Shown here one piece after another: positions 1 through 5,091 of a stretch of DNA of 5,091 bases (its first letter is position 1; each line of letters begins with the position of its first letter). Under the pieces are notes generated by a model. That model did no database searches and was not told the DNA's origin. It was given only the letters and a program-made list of their open reading frames with translations. Source of the stretch: an uncultured Eubacteriales bacterium. Lineage in GTDB: Bacteria; Bacillota; Clostridia; Oscillospirales; Oscillospiraceae. The stretch covers positions 1-5,091 of the forward strand of contig ONVR01000359.1 in the NCBI GenBank assembly GCA_900321335.1, read 5' to 3'. The translations under genes and the position numbers were made by a program.

Positions 1-21
1 AAAAACCGGACGACGCCGTGT
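1..21 (-). terminator. Possible intrinsic terminator of trmL, cut by the window edge
   Basis: Just downstream of the trmL stop codon, the minus strand can form a short hairpin: AC, a bulged A, then CGG, pairing with CCGGT across a 6-base loop. It is followed at once by a run of five T that reaches the window edge. The position and T-run fit a rho-independent terminator. The stem is short and bulged and the T-run may continue outside the window, so this is tentative. Confidence 0.4.
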
Positions 22-22
22 G

Positions 23-484
23 TTATTTCAGATCGGGAAAGCCGATCTGCCGCAGGGCCTCGTAGCACAGCACCGCCACGGAGTTGGACAGATTCAGACT
101 TCTGGCGTCGGGCCGCATGGGAAGCCGCAGGCACTGCTCCGGATACCGCTCCCGGAGCCACTGGGGCAGACCGGCCGTCTCCTTGCCGAAGAGCAGGTAA
201 CAGCCGTCTGTAAACGCCGCCTGGGTATAAGTCCTCTCCCCCTTGGTGGTGGCCAGCCAGTAAGGGCCGTCCGGGTTTTTGGCAAAAAACGCTTCCAGAT
301 CGTCATACACGACCAGATCCACCATGGGCCAGTAGTCCAGGCCCGCCCGCTTGACAGCCTTGTCAGAAATATCAAAGCCTAACGGCCTGACCAGATGGAG
401 TCGTGACCGGGTGGCGGCGCAGGTCCGGGCCACGTTGCCCGTGTTGCTGGGGATCTCCGGCTCTACCAGAACGATATTGATCAC
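23..484 (-). CDS. trmL: tRNA (cytidine/uridine-34 2'-O)-methyltransferase TrmL, SPOUT family
   Basis: TrmL is a cytosolic SPOUT-class enzyme that uses S-adenosylmethionine to methylate the 2'-O of the wobble base of certain leucine tRNAs. The 153-residue product matches the usual family length of about 155. The N-terminus reads INIVLVEPEIPSNTGNVAR (residues 2-20), the family signature. LVRPLGF follows at 31-37 and the LFGKETAGLP loop at 98-107. The C-terminal knot segment contains LPMRPDARSLNLSNSVAV (121-138). The chosen start is GTG at 484, preceded by an AGGG ribosome site about 7 bases upstream. The frame stays open upstream to 610, but a good promoter at 516-544 lies inside that extension, so a longer protein could not be made from it. 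The first residues also align with the usual family start. Only a minor departure is seen, AATRS where ANTG is common. The gene appears monocistronic. Confidence 0.95.
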   Translation of the reverse strand: MINIVLVEPEIPSNTGNVARTCAATRSRLHLVRPLGFDISDKAVKRAGLDYWPMVDLVVYDDLEAFFAKNPDGPYWLATTKGERTYTQAAFTDGCYLLFGKETAGLPQWLRERYPEQCLRLPMRPDARSLNLSNSVAVLCYEALRQIGFPDLK

Positions 485-515
485 AGCGCTTCCCTCTTTC
501 CGTTTTTTCCCGGTC

Positions 516-544
516 ATTGTAGCACATTCCCCCGCTCTGTTCAA
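516..544 (-). promoter_or_regulatory. Promoter of trmL, extended -10 type
   Basis: On the minus strand TTGAAC (539-544) and TACAAT (516-521) are separated by exactly 17 bases. TGC directly precedes the -10 hexamer, giving an extended -10 element. Transcription would start near 509, leaving a leader of about 25 bases before the GTG at 484. This promoter settles the start choice for trmL. Confidence 0.75.
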
Positions 545-603
545 GTGACCGCCGATGAAAACGCAAGCAGCGGTTACACAAGGGTTTTGGCACATTTCCC
601 GTA

Positions 604-632
604 TCGACAAACGGTCAAAACCGTAGTATACT
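604..632 (+). promoter_or_regulatory. Promoter of the Sel1-metzincin / TerB-like operon
   Basis: TCGACA (604-609) and TATACT (627-632) are separated by 17 bases, a good match to a housekeeping sigma-A promoter. The start point would be near 639, giving a leader of about 22 bases. An inverted repeat, ACGGT-CAAA-ACCGT (611-624), lies entirely within the spacer, where a bound repressor would block polymerase. The operator role is inference only. Confidence 0.65.
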
Positions 633-661
633 GATAGGCAGAAAATAAAGAGGAGGCGCCT

Positions 662-1780
662 ATGGATACCTCACAGACACAAGCGCGGCCGAATCCCCAG
701 CAGTGCCGGGAGCAGGGCAAGCTCTTGTACTTCTCTCCTCACAGCACACCACAGGACCGGTCCCAGGGGCTGCGCCTGCTGAATCAGGCGGTTGCCGCAG
801 GGGATCCTGAGGCCATGTACATCATCGCGGAGCTTCTGTTGTCCGGGAAGGCGAAGGTCCCCTCCGGCCAAAACCGGGAACGGGCGCTGTTCCTGCTGTG
901 CGGCGCCGCCAACCGGGGTCTGCCGGAGGCCAGAGGACTGCTCAACCGGCTGTGCCAGCAGGACTATCGGGAGCAGATCCCGCCGGTCCGGAGCGCCCCA
1001 GGTCCCCTGACCGATTTTGACGGCAAGCCCATCACCATTGACCGCAAGGGCGTGTTCACCCCCATCGACGCGACCCTCACCTTTGAAAACGGAGAAAACG
1101 TCCTGCGCCTGAGCGCCAACATCGTCTTCTGGGATGACGACGGGGACATCCTGGACCGGGAAAAATTCCGGCAGGCCGCCCTGGACGGCATTCTGGCCTG
1201 GCAGGGGACCTATGAGGTGTTCGGCGGCCAGCAGCTCCGGGTCGCGGTCTCCCTGACCACGGAAGATCGTCTGCTGGACAGCGTGATCGTCATTCCCATG
1301 ACCCGCTCCGTCTGCGGCAATGTGACGGCGGTGTGGGATAAGCTTGGCTCGAAAAAAATCCGGCAGCGGACGGACCAGATCGTCAGCAGCAAGCGGTCCA
1401 TGGCCGGCATCGGCCTGCGGAAATGGTCGGTGCATACCCGCAAAACCATTCTGCTGCAGAGCCAGACGGGCCATTTTGACGACTACGGGGAACTCACCGC
1501 CGTGATGAAACACGAATTCGGCCATGCCCTGGGTCTGGGCGATCTGTATGCCAGCGCCGTCGACGGGCTGCCCGGGGTGGAAAAGGGCAGTTACCGGGAG
1601 CTGGACAGCTATTTGATCTCCGACAGGTTTTACAATCTGGTCATGTGCGACCACCACGGCGTCATCAGCAACAACGACGTGGAAATGGTGGTGCTGGCCT
1701 TTCGGGAAAACCGGCTGCAGAGCTATCAGCCGGATCAACTCCGGGGAAAAATCTCCGAGGCATTGGGAAGGGGTAACTGA
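662..1780 (+). CDS. Sel1-repeat protein with C-terminal metzincin-type zinc metalloprotease domain
   Basis: The 372-residue protein has two parts. Residues about 13-97 resemble two Sel1-like helical repeats, typically protein-interaction modules; examples are LLNQAVAAGDPEAMYIIAEL and the second unit around ALFLLCGAANRGLPEAR. Residues about 115-350 form the predicted protease. HEFGHALGLGD (284-294) fits the metzincin zinc motif HExxHxxGxxD, with ligands H284, H288 and D294 and catalytic E285. NLVMCDHHG (325-333) supplies a plausible Met-turn at M328. An Asp third ligand is known in snapalysin; most metzincins use His. No signal peptide or membrane segment is visible, so it is probably cytosolic, unusual for metzincins. 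The start is ATG with AGGAGG (651-656) 5 bases upstream. The stop is 2 bases before the TerB-like gene, so the two are co-transcribed. Substrate and pathway are unknown. The protease fold is well supported by motif, but activity is inferred. Confidence 0.85.
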   Translation: MDTSQTQARPNPQQCREQGKLLYFSPHSTPQDRSQGLRLLNQAVAAGDPEAMYIIAELLLSGKAKVPSGQNRERALFLLCGAANRGLPEARGLLNRLCQQDYREQIPPVRSAPGPLTDFDGKPITIDRKGVFTPIDATLTFENGENVLRLSANIVFWDDDGDILDREKFRQAALDGILAWQGTYEVFGGQQLRVAVSLTTEDRLLDSVIVIPMTRSVCGNVTAVWDKLGSKKIRQRTDQIVSSKRSMAGIGLRKWSVHTRKTILLQSQTGHFDDYGELTAVMKHEFGHALGLGDLYASAVDGLPGVEKGSYRELDSYLISDRFYNLVMCDHHGVISNNDVEMVVLAFRENRLQSYQPDQLRGKISEALGRGN

Positions 1781-1782
1781 TT

Positions 1783-2238
1783 ATGGACAAACTGCAAAGG
1801 CTCTCCGAAGAATTCAAATTCGAGTACGACAAATTCCTCACCGGCTGCGACGCCATCGAGGACAGCGGCCAGTGGGACAAAGAGGCCCTGGGGGAGATGG
1901 ACGCCTACTATTCCGCCGATCTGATCAGCGTCATTCTCCGGCTTGTGGCCGCCGACGGCGTGTTCTCCCAAAAAGAGGCGGACTATATCAATGCGATCTT
2001 CGGTTTTGCCTACAGTCCCCGGGAGCTGGAGGCCCTCTACGCCGACTGCGGCGAGGCCATTGAGACCAGCTTTGACCGGGAGGTGGAAAACGGCTATACC
2101 CGTATGAAGGCCATCAACGGAAAGCTGGCAGAAGCCTACCGGGAGCTGCTGGAGCTGGTGTGCCGGATCATCATCGAGAGCGACGGGGTCATCGACAGGG
2201 CGGAAACGGCCCTGGCGGAAAAGCTCAAAGCTCTGTAA
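1783..2238 (+). CDS. TerB-like (tellurite resistance B / DjlA N-terminal fold) protein
   Basis: This is a 151-residue, strongly acidic, mostly helical protein without signal peptide or membrane segment. It shows the TerB-family pattern of two related helical halves, each with a DG followed by a conserved Glu. The first is LVAADGVFSQKE (54-65, D58 and E65) and the second is IIIESDGVIDRAE (129-141, D134 and E141). In TerB these acidic positions have been linked to metal binding. The family covers tellurite resistance TerB, the DjlA N-terminal domain and many stress or surveillance proteins, so the fold does not prove tellurite resistance. The ATG at 1783 has a GGAAGGGG ribosome site (1766-1773) 9 bases upstream, inside the end of the protease gene, suggesting coupled translation. 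No terD, terC or other ter genes are in the window. A partner, regulator or metal sensor for the protease is a guess. Confidence 0.75.
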   Translation: MDKLQRLSEEFKFEYDKFLTGCDAIEDSGQWDKEALGEMDAYYSADLISVILRLVAADGVFSQKEADYINAIFGFAYSPRELEALYADCGEAIETSFDREVENGYTRMKAINGKLAEAYRELLELVCRIIIESDGVIDRAETALAEKLKAL

Positions 2239-2376
2239 CATAAAAGCCGAAAGACTGCTCACAGAAGATTACGCAAAATCAGGATATGCAGCCATGATGC
2301 TGTCCGCTTTTTGGACTGTGCGGTTCTTTGCGTTGTCCGCTGTTGTGGCGAGCATTGCGTTCTGCCCCACAAAATC
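2239..2376. other. Intergenic gap between convergent operons, no feature recognised
   Basis: This short gap follows the TerB-like gene. A small plus-strand open frame starts at 2294, but it runs through the downstream terminator and into the antisense of the GatD-like gene, so it is not credible. A few 4-bp stems around 2290-2330 are too weak to call a terminator for the plus-strand operon. Nothing else is recognised. Confidence 0.5.
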
Positions 2377-2411
2377 CAAAAAACAAAACCGGCGCGAAAT
2401 CCGCGCCGGTT
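2377..2411 (-). terminator. Rho-independent terminator of the murT-gatD operon, possibly bidirectional
   Basis: A perfect 10-bp GC-rich inverted repeat, AACCGGCGCG (2387-2396) and CGCGCCGGTT (2402-2411), encloses a 5-base loop. On the minus strand it begins 8 bases after the GatD-like stop and is followed by TTTTGTTTTTTGG, a good T-tract. On the plus strand the stem is followed by TTCCCTTTATT, a weaker tract, so it may also stop transcription from the TerB-like gene. That second role is inferred. Confidence 0.88.
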
Positions 2412-2419
2412 CCCTTTAT

Positions 2420-3136
2420 TCAATAAGTAAATCCCCGTCTCGGGTTACTGTACTCCGCCACCCGTGCCCAATAGGCTGCCATGGCGGCCTGCTCAAACGC
2501 GGGGAAGGGGGTATTGCCCGTGAGCGATTCCACCAGGTGAACCAGAAAGGGCGGGTTTAGGACCAGCAGCGGTCCCAGCAGATAGGTGGCCATAAAGTTC
2601 TTATAACGGATCCCCTCGGGCCCTGTCTGCCGGTTCATGCCGGGGCCCCGGACCGTCTCAAACAGCGGCGGGATCGGACCGTCCGGGAAGGACTGGGTAA
2701 ACTGGCTTTTGTAGCCCACGATGTCCGTGTCGCCGTACTTGCCCAGGTACAGGGAGTTATACCGGCCCAGCATATCCCGGGTCGTGTGAAAGGGGAACAG
2801 GCCCAGGCCGTCCACGTGGGTCCCGTCCGTATCGTCGATCCCCGTGCCGAAAAGCTCCATGGCGTTCCCCGTAATGAGAAACGCCTGTCCCTCCTCCACA
2901 GCCCGGCGGATCTCCTCCCGGAACGGGGCCAGACGCGCAGCCGCCACGCTCTGGGCGCGCTCCGTCATGGAGCCCATATAGACCAGATCCACGCCGCCGT
3001 CCAGAAAGGCGGGCCTGTCCTCCAGCCCCGTCCGGCGCACATCGCAGGCGGGTACCGAGCGCTGCAGGTATTCGATATTGCCCAACTCCCCGTAGAGATT
3101 GGCGATCTCCGGGTATAACAGTTCGACGGTCATCAT
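2420..3136 (-). CDS. GatD-like glutamine amidotransferase subunit lacking both catalytic residues
   Basis: GatD normally hydrolyses glutamine and passes ammonia to MurT, which amidates D-Glu of lipid II. This 238-residue protein has the family length, the start VELLYPEIANLYGELGNIEYL-like, and the C-terminal block FMATYLLGPLLVLNP (181-195). However, the nucleophile region reads FLITGNAMELFG (86-97): Gly90 sits where canonical proteins have Cys in CGGYQ. The catalytic His of YLHGPLL is Leu187 in YLLGPLL. The region that is usually GFENHGG reads GYKSQFTQS (141-149). The only Cys in the protein is C31, too early to be the nucleophile. The frame is intact, so this is not simple decay. The start overlaps the MurT-like stop by 4 bases (ATGA). 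Two adjacent ATG codons exist; the second (3133) is better spaced from GGAGG. It is probably a structural or regulatory partner of the ligase. No gene symbol is given because glutaminase activity is doubtful. Confidence 0.85.
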   Translation of the reverse strand: MMTVELLYPEIANLYGELGNIEYLQRSVPACDVRRTGLEDRPAFLDGGVDLVYMGSMTERAQSVAAARLAPFREEIRRAVEEGQAFLITGNAMELFGTGIDDTDGTHVDGLGLFPFHTTRDMLGRYNSLYLGKYGDTDIVGYKSQFTQSFPDGPIPPLFETVRGPGMNRQTGPEGIRYKNFMATYLLGPLLVLNPPFLVHLVESLTGNTPFPAFEQAAMAAYWARVAEYSNPRRGFTY

Positions 3137-4524
3137 ACCCTCCGGCCTCCCCCGTGGCTCCGGATATGCCCGGCGATGCGCTCTGCCAGGGCTTTTCCCA
3201 TGTCGATGGAATCGGAGCCATAGAGCACGTAAACCGTGTCCGCCGCAGGCAGCTCCAGGCAGGCGATCCCCTGCTCCGGCTGATCCACCCGGGAGATCCG
3301 CTCCTCGGGCACCCCGGCCAGCAGCAGGCGCAGCTTCAGATCCCGGCCCCGGTCTCCGTACACCACCACACGCCGGACCGTCTCCTCCCGCAGCAGCTCA
3401 AAATCACAGTCATAGAGCCAGCAGGTGTTCTCCGACCAGTGGGCCGTATCCCCCACGCTGTTGTTGTAAAACAGGATCTCCTTCGGACCCGGTTGGGCCA
3501 GGATGTACTCCAGAACGCGGCTGACCGCGTAGGCGTTTTTGTCCTTGCAGAAGATGCTGACCACCTTCCGGTCTCCCACCGGGAGCACGTCAAAGCGGGT
3601 GGCGTTGATCTTTACCCCCTTCAGGGCCTCCGCCGCCTGCTCCATGGAATAGCCCAGCTCCATCAGGGCCGTCATGGCCGCAACCTGGTTGTACAGATTG
3701 AATACGCTGGCGTGGATCAGGGGCAGTTCCATGCTCTCCCCTCTTCCGGAAAAGCGGAAAACCCCGCCGGGCAGATCCACCTGCCGGGCCGCGTAATCAT
3801 AGTCCGGCGTGGCAAAGCCGCAGCCGGGGCACCGCACCCGGCCCACGTCGCTGTAGCGGAGATACTCATAGGTCATCACGCTGTGACACCGGGGGCAGAC
3901 GCAAACGTCGTTGATCCGGTTGGTGCTGACCGTTTTATCCCCGTCCATGGGTCCGACGCCGAAATAGACTCTGGGGTTGTCCGGGGCCACCCGGGCGGCG
4001 ATGAGACTGTCCGCGTTGAGGATCAGCTTCGTCTTTTCCGGCATGTAGTCGGTGAGGATGTCCCGGATGTACGCCGGGTGGGCGTTGCGCATGATGGAAT
4101 CCCGGGTCAGGTTGGTCACGATCATCAGATCCGGCTGAAGGCCGGGAAACACGGTGCGGGCGGAGCGCTCATCAACCTCCAGCACCGCCAGTTCCTGCCG
4201 GACACGGCCGAACAGGCTCACACCGTGGAGCAGGCTGGTGGCGATGCCCGTGTTGATGTTGCCGCCGGCGCTGTTGTTGAGCACGGAACAGCCCAGACGG
4301 CGCAGGCCGTCCCGAAGCAGATTGGAAGTGGTGGTTTTCCCGTTGGTCCCCGTCACCGCCACGATCCGGGCCGGCTTGGGAATGCGGGCGATAAACTCCG
4401 GGCAGATCCGGATGGCCACAGCGCCGGGCAGGGTCGTCCCTTTTCTCCGGCTCACCCGGCTGAGCAGCGCACAGCCCGCCTGGGCGGCTTTTCCCAATAC
4501 AAACGCGGCAAAAAATCTGAGCAT
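3133..4524 (-). CDS. murT: MurT-like Mur ligase family protein (DUF1727 C-terminal domain)
   Basis: Canonical MurT is the ATP-dependent ligase that, with GatD, amidates D-glutamate of lipid II at the inner face of the membrane. The 463-residue protein shows the MurT N-terminus (ALPGAVAIRI-like, 31-40) and the Mur P-loop GTNGKTTT (59-66, K63). NNSAGGNINTG follows at 83-93 and the acidic ATP/Mg site LEVDE at 115-119. The four-Cys zinc ribbon specific to MurT within the Mur family is CPRC (210-213) with CPGC (232-235). N279 in NLYNQVAAMTA sits in the usual central-domain position. The C-terminal domain is less typical: CKDKNAYAV (326-334) where I expect KNPAGF, and NNSVGDTAHWSENTCWLYD (354-372) where I expect a DGRD-type active-site segment. 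The start is ATG with GAGG upstream. It is first in a two-gene operon. It may use a different substrate or amine donor than classical MurT, so the symbol marks homology rather than proven reaction. Confidence 0.85.
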   Translation of the reverse strand: MLRFFAAFVLGKAAQAGCALLSRVSRRKGTTLPGAVAIRICPEFIARIPKPARIVAVTGTNGKTTTSNLLRDGLRRLGCSVLNNSAGGNINTGIATSLLHGVSLFGRVRQELAVLEVDERSARTVFPGLQPDLMIVTNLTRDSIMRNAHPAYIRDILTDYMPEKTKLILNADSLIAARVAPDNPRVYFGVGPMDGDKTVSTNRINDVCVCPRCHSVMTYEYLRYSDVGRVRCPGCGFATPDYDYAARQVDLPGGVFRFSGRGESMELPLIHASVFNLYNQVAAMTALMELGYSMEQAAEALKGVKINATRFDVLPVGDRKVVSIFCKDKNAYAVSRVLEYILAQPGPKEILFYNNSVGDTAHWSENTCWLYDCDFELLREETVRRVVVYGDRGRDLKLRLLLAGVPEERISRVDQPEQGIACLELPAADTVYVLYGSDSIDMGKALAERIAGHIRSHGGGRRV

Positions 4525-4584
4525 AAAGACCTCATTTTCTGAACGATTCGGCCCGAACAGCGGCGGAAGGCGCGGTCTGTTCTC

Positions 4585-4596
4585 GAATAATTATTC
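4585..4596. promoter_or_regulatory. 12-bp perfect palindrome in the murT leader
   Basis: GAATAATTATTC is a perfect palindrome lying about 15 to 26 bases downstream of the predicted murT start point, where a bound repressor could act as a roadblock. It is AT-rich in an otherwise GC-rich genome. No known regulator is recognised, and chance is possible. Confidence 0.3.
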
Positions 4597-4617
4597 CTCT
4601 TTCCGGCATTTATGCAC

Positions 4618-4645
4618 AGTTTACCATGGTGGTCTTTGATGTCAA
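4618..4645 (-). promoter_or_regulatory. Promoter of the murT-gatD operon
   Basis: On the minus strand a perfect TTGACA (4640-4645) is followed after 16 bases by TAAACT (4618-4623), preceded by TGG, which resembles an extended -10. The start point would be near 4611, leaving a leader of about 87 bases. The AT-rich block immediately upstream (4646-4691) could serve as an UP element or an activator site. Confidence 0.7.
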
Positions 4646-4657
4646 TTCTTTTTAAGT

Positions 4658-4691
4658 TTTGTTTACAAATTCAAAATAATTTGTTTACAAA
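4658..4691. repeat. Two tandem copies of a 12-bp near-palindrome upstream of the murT promoter
   Basis: TTTGTTTACAAA occurs at 4658-4669 and again, identically, at 4680-4691. Each copy is itself an inverted repeat (TTTGT and ACAAA around a 2-base centre). The copies are 22 bases apart, about two helical turns, so bound dimers would sit on the same DNA face just upstream of the murT -35 element. I do not recognise the regulator. The distal copy overlaps the T-tract of the upstream gene's terminator, so part of the base composition has another explanation. Confidence 0.5.
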
Positions 4692-4726
4692 ATAGAAAAA
4701 ACCGGGGCAGCCACAGCTGCCCCGGT
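4687..4726 (-). terminator. Rho-independent terminator of the cupin gene
   Basis: A perfect 10-bp inverted repeat, ACCGGGGCAG (4701-4710) and CTGCCCCGGT (4717-4726), has a 6-base loop. On the minus strand it is followed by TTTTTTCTATTTTG. It starts 14 bases after the cupin stop codon and separates that gene from the murT operon, so murT needs its own promoter. Confidence 0.9.
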
Positions 4727-4740
4727 CCCCATGCGGCGGA

Positions 4741-5091
4741 TCACTTCTTTCCGGGAAGATCCATGCCGCTGTATATGTATTCTCCGTTCTGACAGGTCAC
4801 CTTGCCGTAACACCCGTTGGGGTAGAAAGGCTGGAAGTTCACGGGCGCTCCCACCCGCTTGAAGGTCACGGGTCCATGCCACATACCCGCTGGGATGCGC
4901 ACCACCGTGGGTTCCGTGATGGTATAGGTCTCCATATGCGCCGGGTCGTCGCCGATGGAAAGCTCGATCTCCGCGTCGAAGTCAAAGAAGTTGGTGATGT
5001 CCGCCCCGGTGAAGAACAGGTACTCCTCCACCGCGTGGTGCATATGGGGGGCTTTGCCCACGGTACAGGCCTGCTTGACCAGGTTGCACAG
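4741..5091 (-). CDS. Cupin-domain protein, 5' end beyond the window
   Basis: The visible C-terminal 116 residues form a cupin beta-barrel core. Motif 1 fits HxH(x)3E(x)6G exactly: HMHHAVEEYLFFTG (visible residues 16-29), with ligands H16, H18 and E22. Motif 2 is PAGMWH (67-72), matching PxGxxH with ligand H72. All four usual metal ligands are therefore present, so it probably binds a divalent metal. The frame is open to the window edge. An in-frame GTG at 5061 exists but lies just before motif 1 and would cut the first strands, so the real start lies outside. Cupins include many enzymes and sugar or small-molecule binding proteins, and neither substrate nor pathway can be read here. The gene ends with its own terminator, so no operon link with murT is indicated. 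Confidence 0.85.
   Translation of the reverse strand: MCNLVKQACTVGKAPHMHHAVEEYLFFTGADITNFFDFDAEIELSIGDDPAHMETYTITEPTVVRIPAGMWHGPVTFKRVGAPVNFQPFYPNGCYGKVTCQNGEYIYSGMDLPGKK

Noticed and set aside
671..1738. 355-residue open frame on the minus strand, antisense to the protease gene
   Set aside because: It is a shadow of a GC-rich gene: low-complexity composition, no recognisable domain, no ribosome site, and the opposite strand carries clear zinc-protease motifs.
1783..2238. Tellurite resistance function for the TerB-like gene
   Set aside because: The fold is shared by many unrelated proteins and no other ter genes are in the window.
1735..2262. 175-residue minus-strand frame over the TerB-like gene
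   Set aside because: The plus strand has the ribosome site, operon spacing and TerB-like repeats; this frame has no recognisable motif.
2294..2560. 88-residue plus-strand frame between the operons
   Set aside because: It reads through a strong hairpin terminator and into the antisense of the GatD-like gene, with no ribosome site or recognisable domain.
2420..3136. GatD-like gene as a pseudogene
   Set aside because: It is full length, in frame, overlaps its partner gene by 4 bases, and has a good ribosome site and terminator; loss of only the catalytic residues suggests altered function rather than decay.
3154..4542. 462-residue plus-strand open frame antisense to the MurT-like gene
   Set aside because: Its composition is rich in His, Gly, Ala and Val as expected from the reverse of a GC-rich gene, and it contradicts the clear Mur ligase on the minus strand.
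4741..5061. Cupin protein starting at GTG 5061
   Set aside because: The frame stays open to the window edge and this start would remove the strands before motif 1, so the gene is treated as partial.

Overview
The window looks like chromosome from a GC-rich, low-oxygen gut-type Firmicute, most likely a Clostridia member near Oscillospiraceae. This is inferred from strong AGGAGG-type ribosome sites, TTGACA/TATAAT-type promoters in AT-rich gaps between GC-rich genes, and a MurT/GatD-type pair, which is typical of Gram-positive bacteria. No RNA gene, insertion sequence, phage gene or CRISPR array is visible. No gene-free stretch exceeds about 220 bases.

Layout. Positions 23-484 (minus) encode TrmL, a tRNA wobble-position 2'-O-methyltransferase, with its own promoter. 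A separate promoter at 604-632 drives a plus-strand two-gene unit. The first gene (662-1780) encodes a protein with Sel1-like repeats followed by a metzincin-type zinc protease domain (HExxHxxGxxD). The second (1783-2238) encodes a small TerB-like protein. A terminator at about 2377-2411 separates this unit from a minus-strand operon at 2420-4524. That operon encodes a MurT-like Mur ligase and a GatD-like amidotransferase that overlap by 4 bases. At the right edge (4741-5091, minus) lies the 3' part of a cupin gene with its own terminator.

How the genes work together. In known systems MurT and GatD jointly amidate the D-glutamate of lipid II, with GatD hydrolysing glutamine to supply ammonia. 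Here the GatD-like subunit has Gly where the nucleophilic Cys should be and Leu where the catalytic His should be, and the MurT-like C-terminal domain departs from the motifs I remember. The pair is tightly coupled and otherwise intact, so this looks like a diverged complex rather than decay. It is the most interesting point in the window. The second is the cytosolic Sel1-metzincin protease paired with a TerB-like protein, which has no obvious textbook role.

All function calls come from reading motifs by eye. No database search was possible, and comparisons with canonical family motifs are from memory.
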